DNA of 64,000 bases. Source: Papaver somniferum. Its lineage: Eukaryota; Streptophyta; Magnoliopsida; Ranunculales; Papaveraceae. The notes beneath the pieces are model-generated. The model did no database searches and was not told where the DNA came from. It saw nothing but the letters and a program-made list of their open reading frames with translations. The DNA lies in contig NC_039361.1 of the NCBI RefSeq assembly GCF_003573695.1, positions 133,394,777-133,458,776 of the forward strand, read 5' to 3'. Shown one piece after another: positions 12,222 through 23,548 of the stretch (positions are counted from its first letter, which is position 1; every line of letters begins with the position of its first letter). The translations under genes were made by a program, and so were the position numbers.

Positions 12222-13110
12222 CTGTTCTCGAGGTGTGTTTTTGCTGATTTTCCAGCCCCTTTTATAGTTGAATCTTCACTACAATTCGAATTCTACAAGA
12301 ATTTCAACAATCCTGGTCGTTAATAAACTTTATACACATATTAATATACAAAGTTCATTACCCAAAATCAATGACAAATAGTTTGTTTCTTCACTATTTT
12401 CCTCCTCAAAACTCTGTTCAAATCTTCACATACTTGCTCAGAACTCGAACTCAAGACAAGCTCATTCTTGTTAGTTATAATAATCTTTTTATATAGACTC
12501 CCGATGACTCGTTATCTCACTAATTTAACTACAACAATAATCAACTTGCTCTTACTTGTTTAGAAAATAAAATATTTAAATGAGAAATAAAAAAAAAAAA
12601 ACCCAAACCTTCACACTTTGATCCATTTTGGGACGTATACCAATATCACTTCATGGGCTGAGAATTACTTTCATGGGCTGGGAATTATTTCATGGGCTGA
12701 GTATTTAGAAATGTAAAATGAATATGGACCATATGAGGAGGGGTGTCGATTTGGGTTTGTGGACTGAGAAAACAAATCACTTTGAAAAAAATGAGCAAAA
12801 TAAAGAGGATGCAATTTTTTCTTTGGTGAAAATGGAAAATATTAGTAGTGCGTAGTGGTTGTTCAAAGATGTGGCTTAACTAAGTTTTAATGTATTAAGA
12901 ATTAAACGTTGCCGATGTTTGAAATTTGGGGTAGAACCTCCCAGAAGACGTATCTAACACTACAATGAAATGTTGCAATAGACCTACTGGCCCAAAATGA
13001 CCCTACATCAAGTCATCAACAGAACTCTATATAACAACCAGAAAAAATCTTGTTCAATCATGAAAATGCCATGTCGGTCTCAACAATGGAGCAAACCAGC
13101 TGTTAAATGA
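12222..13110. other. Intergenic, AT-rich, no gene seen
   Basis: Apart from a short threefold TCATGGGCTG repeat at about 12650-12700, I see no coding or structural feature. Confidence 0.5.
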
Positions 13111-13217
13111 ATTTCACGATGTCTTAAATAATTTGTCAATCTACGTCCTCTTAGAATTTCACGATGTCTTAAATAATTTGTCAATCTACGTCCTCTTAGA
13201 ATTTCACGATGTCTTTT
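13111..13217. repeat. 45-bp tandem repeat, about 2.4 copies
   Basis: ATTTCACGATGTCTT starts at 13111, 13156 and 13201. The first two units are identical over the full 45 bp and the third breaks off after about 17 bp. The open frame running through it is a by-product of the repeat. Confidence 0.85.
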
Positions 13218-13729
13218 ACCGCATGCTTTCTATGTCGACGTCTAGTTCATATGTATGCCCCGCTATTCAACCGCTCCGCTGTGTATATATAGAGCACATA
13301 CGTTGCTTTCAGAAGCGCCTGTAGCACGTTCTCGTGCCCATTAAATTTTGTATTTTACGACCGTGCTTGATCCTTCCATCAAGCTGCCACTAGAGCACTT
13401 CAACACTCCGAGCTAGCAAATGTGCCGTCTTCTCTCTCTTTTTTTTGTTTTTGTCTTTGATGTGCCGTCTTTTCACTATTGCTTGAAAAAACTTTGTCCG
13501 CTTATTTATCACTTTCATGTTCATCAATGCTCAGTGTACCTAAAGATAGGGTCATTGAAAGATAAAAAAAACACCGTTATCCAATTATTTTTTAAAATGG
13601 CTAATTTACTCTTTGATTAATTAGATTTAATCGGATGATTAATTAAAGTTTAATCAAATTAAACTAGAAATTAACTAATTTTGATTCTTCATCAAATATG
13701 AAAAAGAAAAAAAAATGAAAAAACTTGCA

Positions 13730-14405
13730 CAAAATCGGTGGATGTTCATGCTCACATAAACTGATTGTAAGAATCGGTTTATAATACTTAGATCATAGAC
13801 CGATTGTAAAATTTTGGAGTTTTTCTGTGATTTTTTTCTCCAGAATCGGTTTATGTTAATGCCCACATAAACCGATAGTTAATCTGTGCATTTCTTCTAC
13901 TGTTTTGCTCATAACTTCTTCGTCCGATGTCGGAATGACCTCATTTTTTTGCGTTCAATTCAAAATTTCATGCTCTATAATATAAAGATAAAAATTTCAA
14001 GATTTGTGAAAAAAGCAAACATGGTTAATGAATCAACATCAACCACAATCGGATATTGCAGGTGTACCATATCTACCGATTTTGGGGAACATTATAACAA
14101 CCGGTTTGTGTGGACCCTTAAAAAAATCCGATTATGGGAATAATAGTTAAGAAATCAAAGGTTGTACAATCGGGTTATGCGGACATACATGTAATCTGAT
14201 TCTAACAAAAAAAATATACAGAAAAACGGTTATCTCTTCCATACTAGAATCGGGCTATGTGGGCATTAACATAAATCGATTCTGGTTCAATTTCCTCCAA
14301 CCAGAATGCCTATCCAGGACAATCGGTCTTTGTGGGCATAAACAACAACCGTTTCTAAATGAAATCAGTTTACAAGTGCATTGACGTAGACCGATTCTTA
14401 TAAAC
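13730..14405. repeat. Cluster of dyad repeats (AATCGG...CCGATT), probable non-autonomous DNA transposon interior
   Basis: At least eight blocks follow the plan AATCGG-TTATG-TGGGCAT-TAACATAA-CCGATT, each about 35 bp and imperfectly palindromic, for example at 13849-13881, 14167-14202, 14250-14282 and 14320-14352. Clusters of short inverted motifs are typical of subterminal regions of TIR transposons, and a similar organisation (ATTCGG / CCGAAT) fills the Mutator-like element at 56-59 kb. I could not find terminal inverted repeats or a target duplication. Confidence 0.6.
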
Positions 14406-14409
14406 CCAA

Positions 14410-15555
14410 AAAACTTTGATTTAAAAAAATTGGATTGTTTGAGTGATTACATGTTATTGAAATCTACTCTAGGGGATTGGGTTAATAGAAAACTATTTGA
14501 TTCGAGCTAAAACGAAAAATTATCTATTTTAGTGAATTTGGTGATTATCGACAATGTTTTCGTTTGATTTTGAATTCTTAATTTTGATGGAAATGGAAAT
14601 GGAAATGATTTTGATTTGATTTAGTTTTTTTGTTTTGTTTTTGTTTTGTTTTTGTTTTTTCTTTTTCTATTAGGATTTAATGAGGATAAATTAGTAGTAT
14701 TAAAGTTTCATAGAGGGTAAAACAATAATTTCATCAAACTTAAACACCCCTTATCATTTTCTATGGGGTGGATGAAGAAATCCATAGTACCCAAATAATC
14801 ACCATAGGCCCAATTTAACCAGGTAAATTTGTACCAATAGTATAAATTTAATTTTTAGTGATTATTGAGGAGAAAATAATTAAATCTTTGGATTTCTTTA
14901 ATCGATGAACAACTTTGATGGCCACTTTTAAGCTACTAACTGCTATACTATACGTTACCTAGTGGGGTTTGTTTAGATCGAAAAACACACTTCATTGACT
15001 TAATCACATTGTAGACAATTTTTTATTTTTTGATTGGAAGATTATTTAACAAAGGGTATGGTAAGAACACTCTGCCACACACGTAGAGCCGGTGGGATTT
15101 AATTACTCGTAACTCGTAAGAACAGACAATTTTTTAAAAATCTCAAGTGTCGTTTATAAAACAACTAAGAATTTGTCGGCCGAAAATTAAACTGTCCTAC
15201 CGAACATGTGCTTAGATTCTATAAAGCTGAGAATAGAACATACATATGATGTGTACGATTGTTAAAAATCGAATAAATTTATGTACATCAAGCAGCAAAT
15301 GAGTTGCTTATACTGTCCATGAATCGAAATTCTTGCACCAAGCGAAAATTAAATTCTTCTTGACGTTATTAGCTAGCCATACAAATTACATCCAGAGATG
15401 AGATCTTTGCCCGATTCTTTCCAAGCGAAGGGACCACGTCAACGGCCCCGTTGTCATAATCAGTTACAAATAACATACGCATGGACTGAAATTCAGAGAG
15501 TATAAAACATACAGTGGTTCTAAGTATACTATGAACACTCAAATCACGAAGGCAT
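14410..15555. other. Intergenic, no gene seen
   Basis: AT-rich sequence with a TTTTG-rich tract at about 14625-14665. No domain, repeat boundary or RNA gene recognised. Confidence 0.5.
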
Positions 15556-15559
15556 CCGA

Positions 15560-16510
15560 ATGCTCACAACCAATCATCGTAATCTAGAGTGATTTGTGAT
15601 GATGATATCTTAGTGTTGATTCCTTGGCTCAAAACTTTCGGGTTTATCACAGCCTCATCTAACAACTCCATGCGGGGCGTTTGCGCACGGGATATAGGCA
15701 AAAACAAAGAAAACAATACATACAAGTAAAGATCCATGGGGTTAGGCAAATATAAAGTGCTGAAATATAAACAAGACCGAGGTTTACGTGGTTCAGCACT
15801 AAGGCCTACGTCCACGGGGTTTGTTGTTTCACTATGTTCTTCACGGTTACAAGAGTAGTCGAATGACTTTTGGGCTTACATGTATTTTCTCTTCTAAAGG
15901 ATTAACTTACACTCGAAATCTCTCTCTCATTCCCTTCCTGATTTTTCCGATCCCCCTTCCTCTTGGTGGAGAGGGGGTATTTATAGGGTTAGAGTGTGGG
16001 ACCCCTCTCTGAAGGCCGTTGGAATCTTATCTTCTAGTGTCTTGTGTCCATCACGCAGAGGTCTGCGTTTGCCACTTGATCACCCAGAGACATCCTCGCT
16101 CGTCCCACGGGTTGATCGACACGTATACTGCTCAGAGTGTTTAATGAGGGTAGTTGAGATGCCTGCTCGTGTCAGACAAGTGTCTTCTGCCCCTGTCACG
16201 TCCGTGTCAGCTAACTTTCTCTCCACCGTTGATCTTAGCTTCTTTTGGGGATGAGATAAAGTAATTCCTTGGGGTTTATTTGGTGTTCCGTAGTGCATCG
16301 TATTTTGATGTCTTGGCCTGCATGCTTTTCACGTATCTTTCTATATACACGTGTCTGATGGTGAGATATATGTATACACATATACTAAGGGTTGAATCTC
16401 ACAGTTCATACCGACCGAAACAAATGAGTGAGATCCTAGCCCGCTCAATACCCCAACCCCTGTTAATTCCGGTTGGGCATGGGTCCCCACCCGTTTGTTT
16501 CAGTTAGCAC
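15560..16510. mobile_element. Probable LTR-retrotransposon LTR fragment
   Basis: The block GGTTTACGTGGTTCAGCACT...GGCCTACGTCCACGGGG near 15780-15820 is a phrase I associate with plant LTRs. A related one (GACGTAGGCGTTAGTGCCGAACCAC) lies in the LTR at about 34737. A TATTTATAGGG promoter-like string lies at 15979. I could not define TG...CA ends or a target duplication. The overlapping open frames carry no recognisable domain. Confidence 0.4.
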
Positions 16511-16743
16511 AGACCGTGGCATTCAACCATGGTACACTATCATTTTTGATAAATTTGTCCTAAATATAGTAGGTTGATATTTTTTTGTCTATATCAATGT
16601 TACTCAGTTGTCGTTATTCATGCATTTACCACCATTCATTTGTTCATCTAGGCCTAACTCCATAATTTACAAATCCTAGTTCAAGGCATCACTTTGTTCT
16701 AACATTGTAATGTTGTAGACTAAAAATATTACAAGAATAAAAA

Positions 16744-17095
16744 TACGGAAAATGCGTCATTTGTCCAAAAAATTTTAAAACATGGTTCAAATGGACGAGT
16801 AAAAAATTAGTATGGGTGAAATGGACAAAAATTTTTTTAGCAAGGATGAAATTGGATTCATCCTGGCTTATACTTAAAAAATAGCAAGGATGAAACTGGA
16901 TGCATCCTCATGTAAATTAAAAATAAGAAAAAGTATTTGAAAATGGGTAGGATGAAACTGGTTACATCCTGACTATTTTTATATTTTTGTCCATTTGAAC
17001 AGTATCTTTTTAATTTTTGTCCATTTAAACAGTATCAAAATGTACAAGTCTTTTTCACCCGGGAATAGTTGATTTTTGTCTTTTTAACCAATTTT
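16744..17095. repeat. Dispersed repeat, copy 1 (paired with 52273-52592)
   Basis: Shares with 52273-52592 the ordered blocks GGTTCAAATGGACGAGTA, TTAGTATGGGTGAAATGGAC, three copies of AGGATGAAA...CATCCT, TTTGTCCATTT and TTTAACCAATTTTGTG. The AGGATG...CATCCT blocks are short imperfect hairpins. It is probably a MITE or other non-autonomous element; ends not resolved. Confidence 0.7.
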
Positions 17096-17099
17096 GTGA

Positions 17100-18499
17100 T
17101 AAAAATAAGGTAGCTTATGGAATTATCCAATTTCATTGGGCTAAAAATCAATAAATCTAGTATCTCTATTTTAAAAACCATCTCCAAGCTGGTTAAATTT
17201 TTTTTTTTTTTTGCTCTTTCCTCTCTTTTCCCCTTCACTCTGACGAAAAAAAAACCCTAAACTCCATTAACATCTTGCTCAGATTGGTCTCATTTCTTTT
17301 TAAGTATTAGTAGGTAGATTTTGAATAAAACTATTTTTTATATTAGTTTTTATGTCTTTCGAAATATTTCTTCGCTATTTGGAGCGAATTTTCTTTTCGT
17401 CATTTGGGGCCATTTTATTTTCGCCTTGAGAGCTATTTATCCAAATGTTGATTGATGGTTCGTGGCTTGTTATTCTCGATTGAAAAACATCGATGTTTCG
17501 ACACGGTATTGTTTTGAATCCATATTCAATCAAAGGCATCCGGGTATGTTCATGACTTGTAAGATGTGTTCCTACAAGATTTAGGAGCATGTCTTATTGA
17601 AGAAGAAGAAAATCAGATTAAATGGTCGAACCGATTCTGGATTATACCATCATTCTTCCCTATTACAGGTACAAAAATTGGACATTGTTGCGGTTTATGG
17701 CTCTTTTTTTTTAGGAGAGAGAGGAGAGGAGGAGGAAAGTAGAATTTATAGGTATTAGTTATCCGATTAGCTACGGATATGACGTGTTCTTTCTAAACCA
17801 AACCTTTAAAATACTCCCTATTGTCTCTTTATAAATTTTAATTTCAACTGTCGATATTCAAAATGGTAGATGGTGGTCTTATACATGTCGGAGTGCTCTC
17901 ATTTTTTGTGGAAGTGTAATAAATACTTATAAGAAGAACATGTCATCAAAAAATTAGCTTCATATTTACCACCGGTTGGGCTTGATAGAGAAAACGAAAC
18001 TAAAATGTCAAGATTATGTCATTATAACCATGTCAAACGGATCCTACCCGATATATATATGTTCTTTTTTGTACACAGTATATATATTTTAGAACGAAAA
18101 TAAATTATCAAAAGTTATCCTATAGATTAGATAACACCGGCAAAATTTTGGTAACAACCGTAAACGAAAATAATAAGTATCTAATGTCAATGCATGTGTC
18201 CTATGGATCGCATTGATGAGTGCATACAAGAAAATTGATGGATGACTCTTTCTTAGAATCTTCTAAGAATGATCAGTATTATACTAATTTAGCAACGACA
18301 AAAAGAATCGAAGTTAATAAATAAACTTTCAGCTATATTTGTGATCAAATACGTGGGATAATACTCTTGCATTCATTGGTTTTCAACTAGCTAGTTTTAC
18401 ACGTTATTATTCCAACTTTTCTCTGGCCCTGTAGAAGGTCAAATATACCGCCCAAGAACTGCAACTACAAGCGGTAAATCATCTTCTGCATAAGTTCAA
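17100..18499. other. Intergenic region upstream of TBL gene 1
   Basis: AT-rich, no recognisable gene or transposon. The last few hundred bases presumably hold the gene 1 promoter. Confidence 0.45.
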
Positions 18500-18508
18500 A
18501 TATATATG
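18500..18508 (+). promoter_or_regulatory. Candidate TATA box of TBL gene 1
   Basis: ATATATATG lies about 100 bp before the chosen ATG at 18608. The sequence after it (GCATTACATCA...GTAATCAAGA) resembles that after the TATATA at 53293 upstream of gene 3, suggesting shared proximal promoter sequence. Position and motif only. Confidence 0.35.
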
Positions 18509-18607
18509 CATTACATCAACAGAGTAATCAAGATTATTGAGAACAAATTCTCTTTCGAATTTTTCGAATAACATCGATAATTATTGGTTTCCGACGAGAA
18601 GAAAATC

Positions 18608-20846
18608 ATGAGGAAGCTTAGAATTTGGGAGACGTTATTAAGTTACTCAATAGGGATGAAGAGAAAGGGAAGATCAATACTTCTTGGTTTTGGTTTCGTC
18701 ATTGGAGCTTCAGTGCTTATTCTTACAGTTATTTGTTTCTTGTTCCCATCAATTTCTCCGTCGCTGATGAATCCACTGCTTCAAACAAATCTTGATAAAT
18801 ACTATATCAAATTTTCATTTCCCTATTGGTTGTCCTCTTCCAGTAATTTGACAAATAATACTACTAGTAATACTACTGTATCTCCTCCACATTCTCTCTC
18901 TCCGCCTCCGTCTGCTTCTTCTCCTTATTCTATAACTCCGCCTCCTTCTACATCTTCTCCTTATTCTGTAACTCCATCTCCGTCTCCATCTTCCCCTTAT
19001 TCTACATCATCGTCCCCATCTCCGTCTCCGTCTTCCCATTATTCTATATCCTCGTCTCCTTCTCCATCTCCATCTTTCCCTGATTCTATATCCTCGTCTC
19101 CGTCTCCGTCGTATTCACCCCAGTCTCCGACTCTTTCTCCTTCACCAGAGCTAATAAAAAATCACACCGATAACAGCCAAACGGAAACGAATTACGGAGA
19201 AACCAACCGTTCTAAGAATTCAAGTACTATTGCTATTGATACTCCTAAAGTTGGAGGACCGGTGGTTCCAGAAGAAAAATCTATTACAAGGCTAACCCCA
19301 GGGAATGTTTCTACTGGAAGTAGTAATAAATCAAATGAGAAGAAACAAGGAAATGGTGATAATTGTGATATTTCCGACGGTGAATGGGTTCGGGTCAATG
19401 ATCCAATCATACATTATCCTCCGGGTTCTTGTCCGTACCTCGAAAAACAACCTTTCGACTGTCACAGTAACGGGAAACCTGACAATGAATACCTAAACTG
19501 GCAATGGCAGTGGAAATCTCACCCAAGAAATGCAGGGTGCAGTAATAACATTCCCAGGTAATCCTTCCGTCCTTCAAGTCAACTTGGACAATCAAATTAC
19601 TTGTAGTTTTGCGCTTGTTGAATCAGTCGTTTATTTTTGCAGCTCCCTAAATGCGACCGATTTCCTCGAGAGGTTGAGAGGCAAGAAATTGGTGTTTTCA
19701 GGGGATTCTTTGAATAGGAATATGTACATGTCTATGATATGCATCTTTTGGAGCGTAATTTCGGACAAAAGCAGAATTGTTAGGCCTTCTATGTATTCAG
19801 ATTACAAGACAAGGGGAGATATGTCTTTAATATTCAAGGCAAGTTTTGTTTAATCACCACTTACTACTTAAGCTTTCCACTTCAACTTCTCGCTATTGAT
19901 TACTGATGAAAATGCATATACAATCTGGTTTGGATTTCAGGACTACAACTGTTCTGTAGTATTTGTGTGGTCGCCGTTTCTCGTCAATGAAACAAATTCT
20001 AAGACGCGTAGAATGAGGTTAAGACCATTGGTACCAGAGGTAGAGACTATGAGATTGGACCAGATTGACGGGATCGCAGCAAACGTGTATCAAGATGCTG
20101 ACATTGTAATTTTTGATTCATGGCATTGGTGGAATACCGAGAAAACTAACAATGGGTAAGTTCCACGAAAATGCATTTTTTTTCTTTAAAAATGTGCTTT
20201 TTTTTCTTCGAAAATGCATAAAAATACTAGTTTTGAATCGCAGAATCAACTACTTTCAAGAAGGCAATTACTTATACCCCAAAATGGGTTTGGATGTAGC
20301 ATACAAGAAAGCTTTTACTACTTGGAGGAGATGGATTGACAACAACATTGATTCTACCAAAACCCAAGTTGTTTTCAGAGGATTTTCGCTTTCCCATTTT
20401 GTGTGAGTTTTATATTTTGCTTGCCATTTTATTCTTCTCTTCTTCCTGTCCTAATGAATCATATTAACTAAGCCGGCCTACTTGGTTTGAGATGCAGAGG
20501 AGGGAGATGGAACACAGGTGGAAAATGCAACTTGAATACGAAGCCAATACCGACCATAGAGAAATACAAAAACCCTGCACCATCACATGTGAAAATTATA
20601 GAAGACGCCCTTCGGCGGATGAAGACTCCCGTTTTATATATCGATGTTGGTAAACTAACATTTTATCGAGCCGATGCTCATCCATCGATATATGGAAAAA
20701 ACTACACTGCGCAAGAGAGAAAGGCAGCTATGCATCATCAGGATTGTAGTCATTGGTGCTTACCAGGTGTACCTGATACCTGGAATGAATTGTTGTATGT
20801 TAGTCTGTTGAAGGCTGGTAAAGGGTCTTTTGACCCCTCACTGTAA
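18608..20846 (+). CDS. TBL: TBL gene 1: trichome birefringence-like protein (DUF231/PC-esterase), 622 aa
   Basis: Five exons, 18608-19557, 19643-19838, 19941-20155, 20244-20402 and 20498-20846, splice to an open 622-aa frame. I chose ATG 18608 over in-frame 18584 because MRKLRIWETLL aligns with the starts of the other three copies. A membrane anchor lies at about 24-46, followed by SPSLMNPLLQ, then a long Ser/Pro stem (about 80-190) with tandem SPSPSPS blocks like an extensin. The TBL domain starts at C253 (CDISDGEWV). The GDS nucleophile motif is at 337-339 and D589-x-x-H592 completes the esterase/transferase-type site. TBL proteins are Golgi type-II membrane proteins that O-acetylate wall polysaccharides; the substrate cannot be told. 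Closest in style to the TBR/TBL5/TBL6 group (judgement from memory). Intron 2 is GC-AG (AAG|GCAAGT). First of four tandem copies. Confidence 0.94.
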
Positions 20847-22235
20847 GAAATGGATTGTTGGCATTGTTCCTTGGAAATATAACGGATAGGGAAATAGAAA
20901 CAGAGCTTCAACTAGAGTTGCGAATTTATACCTTTCACTAATGTAAGAAAAAGTGGACATGATTTCGAAGATAGGTTGCCACTTCGAGAAAAAATCTCGT
21001 TTCACTGCCAACATGTGTCCGCCGGAGAAGCTGCACATGTCTCCGAGTCTGAGTTGTCAAATTATAAGGAAAAAACCAAACAGAATAAGAACATAATTTT
21101 TGCTGATAAAAACCATCTCCATTGACCGTTGTGACACTTTAGCTCATGGGCAGCTCATTCCATTATCGTTTGTGCTTATGCACTTAATAATTGGAGGGAG
21201 TTGTTAGATGTTTACTTAACTAGACTCTTGGCTGTGTCTTCATTAAATCGCTTTCGCACCCACGCGCAATTTGTCTCAAAAAGACATACGTTAAGGTGTT
21301 TTATGGAGGGGTCAATTTTGATCATTTTCATGTATATGATGGTTGTAAATGTCGCAACCACCCAGGCCATCAACACAAGCCCCAAGGAACCACCGATTTA
21401 TATGGAGGAGCAAGTAGAATGGGGAAGTGCTACACATCCCTCCGGTTATCCCGCGTGAAACAATATTAGTGGAGCTTCTGGGACCGGCGGATTTGCAGGG
21501 GTGGGTTAAGGGTGGGACCCACCCCTCTCTCTCACACATCCCACTCTTTCTCACACATCCCACTCTCGGGATGGCTTGCGGGATGTTAATCATTTTCCAG
21601 TAGAATGGACTAATTGTTATCAGCTAGGGGACATTTAATTAAGATGAAGTTTCGTCCCTTGATATAGAAGTAAATTTTATTTTTTGAAAAGCGGGAATTA
21701 AGTGTTTGGCTCTCTCCCCATTTTTCTTACTTTTATGGCCCGGGGCTTAAAGCCTATTATTATTATTTTTTAACCAACTTTATTGAAATGACCCCTATAA
21801 AAAAAGGAGGATCATATGAATAAAGATGTTAAATGATGTTAAACTCACAACTTAAAGTCCTTAAGGGTAAAATTGACAAACCAACTTCAATATAACATAT
21901 CTCACAAACCATATGTTGGAATTTGACAAATCTTATATATTTAGAAAGGTTTTTGAAAGACCAATCCAACGAGCGTAAATACAAATATCAAAATTATTCG
22001 TATTTTTATAAATTTTTATTCCTTAAATGATTTTTATTTTATTTATCTTATTTTTTAATGTGTAGATATTATCCACGGAATTTTTTAAAGTACATTTATT
22101 ATTCATAGTATCTTTTCTAACGTGCAGATATTATTCACGACTTTTTTTAGTGTGCAGTTATTATCAACAGGGTTTTTCTAGTGTGCAGATATTATCCACA
22201 ATGTTAATTAACCTTTCATAATTGTTTATACTATA
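20847..22235. other. Intergenic after gene 1, with a small degenerate repeat near 22060-22205
   Basis: No gene is supported. Near 21490-21590 there are short GGGTGGG/CCCACCC and CACACATCCCACTCT duplications. From about 22060 a motif GTGCAGATATTATCCACGG recurs about four times (22060, 22122, 22155, 22184) in degenerate form. Confidence 0.5.
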
Positions 22236-22249
22236 GCATGTATATTAAA

Positions 22250-23010
22250 TAAGATGGGATCATGCTTTCTCATTTACAATTTGTTGATGATACCTTGTTA
22301 TTCATTGATGCCGAGATAAAGGAAGTTAGGAAGTTGCTTGTCATTCTTAACACTTTTGAAATTTTAACAGAGATGAAGCAAATTTGGAGAAAATCTCAAT
22401 GATTAGTGTTGGTGCAGATGAGAATATTCAAGAACTGGCAATGGAGTTGGGACGCAGGGTAGAGCAGTTTCCTATAAAGTATCTGGGGTCACCTTTATGG
22501 GCTACTGCTAGAAATGTTTCTATTTGGAATGAAGTCATTCAAAGGATGCAGGATAGGCTGGCCACCTGGAAAAAGAAGTTTTTGAACAAAGCAGGGAGGT
22601 TGGTGTTGATCATAAGTTGTTTAGCAAGTTTACCAATCTACTTCTTATCTCTTATTCATATGCCAACAAGTGTGGAACTGAAGCTTACACAATTGATGAG
22701 AAATTTCCTTTGGGATTCAAATGAAAATCAAAGAAATATGTTTTGGGTTGGATGACCTAACATATGTAAATCCAGAAAGCTAGGAGGTTTAGGTGTTAAA
22801 AGTCTAAGATTAACTAGCAAAACACTGAAGGCTAAGTGGGTACAGAGATATGCTAAGGAGAAGAAGGCTTTATAGAGGAGGTTTGTGCAACAAAATTTCA
22901 AAAATAACAGTGGTTTAATGCCAAGTGATGATGCAAAACCACAATGGAGGGGATTATGGATGAACATTTTGAAATCTACTGCTTTTTTGGATGTTGCTGT
23001 GTCTTTTTAG
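22250..23010 (+). pseudogene. LINE ORF2 fragment: RT catalytic end and thumb/connection
   Basis: Translation from about 22265 gives HLQFVDDTLLFIDAE, the RT active-site motif with the conserved DD. After a frameshift near 22375 it continues with FPIKYLGSPLW, then IQRMQDRLATWKKKFLNKAGR and LPIYFLSLIHMP, the usual plant LINE sequence downstream of the palm. A TGA at about 22753, a TAG near 22873 and truncation at both ends show it is dead. It covers almost exactly the segment missing from the LINE at 2.76-12.2 kb. No poly-A tail or target duplication was seen. Confidence 0.8.
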
Positions 23011-23548
23011 TTGAGAAATGGGAAATCCATTTAGAAGTAAATAGTAAGTCACATTACAGAAACGAAAAAAAGTCACAAAAGAATGCCATTGATTTCCTTG
23101 GAATGTTAAGTATAGTCGCAATCCACTTGAAGTTCAGATATCCCAACCTGCCTAGCAAGTAACAAACCATGCGTAACTACCCTATCCATGTTTAAAATTA
23201 TTTAAATGGGAAAATTATCTCTAAACCATCAATAAAAAACTCATATATGTTTTGGTTACAAAAGATTGCCTTTATCTAGTTAAAGAAACTAATTTTGTTT
23301 AAAGAAAAATTTGTTAAAAAAATTCATGATAATATCTAATCCGAAAAAAAAACGTTCTAAAAAATATCTCATAAATTAACTCTGTTAAAATCACTCACTT
23401 AAAAAGTCTCTAGTAAAATTTATCCCTAGAAAAAGGCGGGAAATGAGCATATTTTTTGTTGCAGTTGGTATAGTTTTTTAATGTCGATTTTTGTTGCAAT
23501 AGGCACTGAAAAACATACCGTAACAAAAAGTATCCCGGTATCCTTCAA

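Noticed and set aside
15564..15815. 83-aa minus-strand frame with a signal-like hydrophobic stretch
   Set aside because: Sits in LTR-like sequence (GTGGTTCAGCACT context); no family resemblance.
18584..18607. In-frame upstream ATG of gene 1 (MVSDEKKI)
   Set aside because: The next ATG aligns with the start of the paralogs; the upstream one is possible but less likely.
23430..23545. Further copia sequence upstream of the RNase H piece
   Set aside because: No frame continues the copia RNase H or RT there; similarity stops near 23545.
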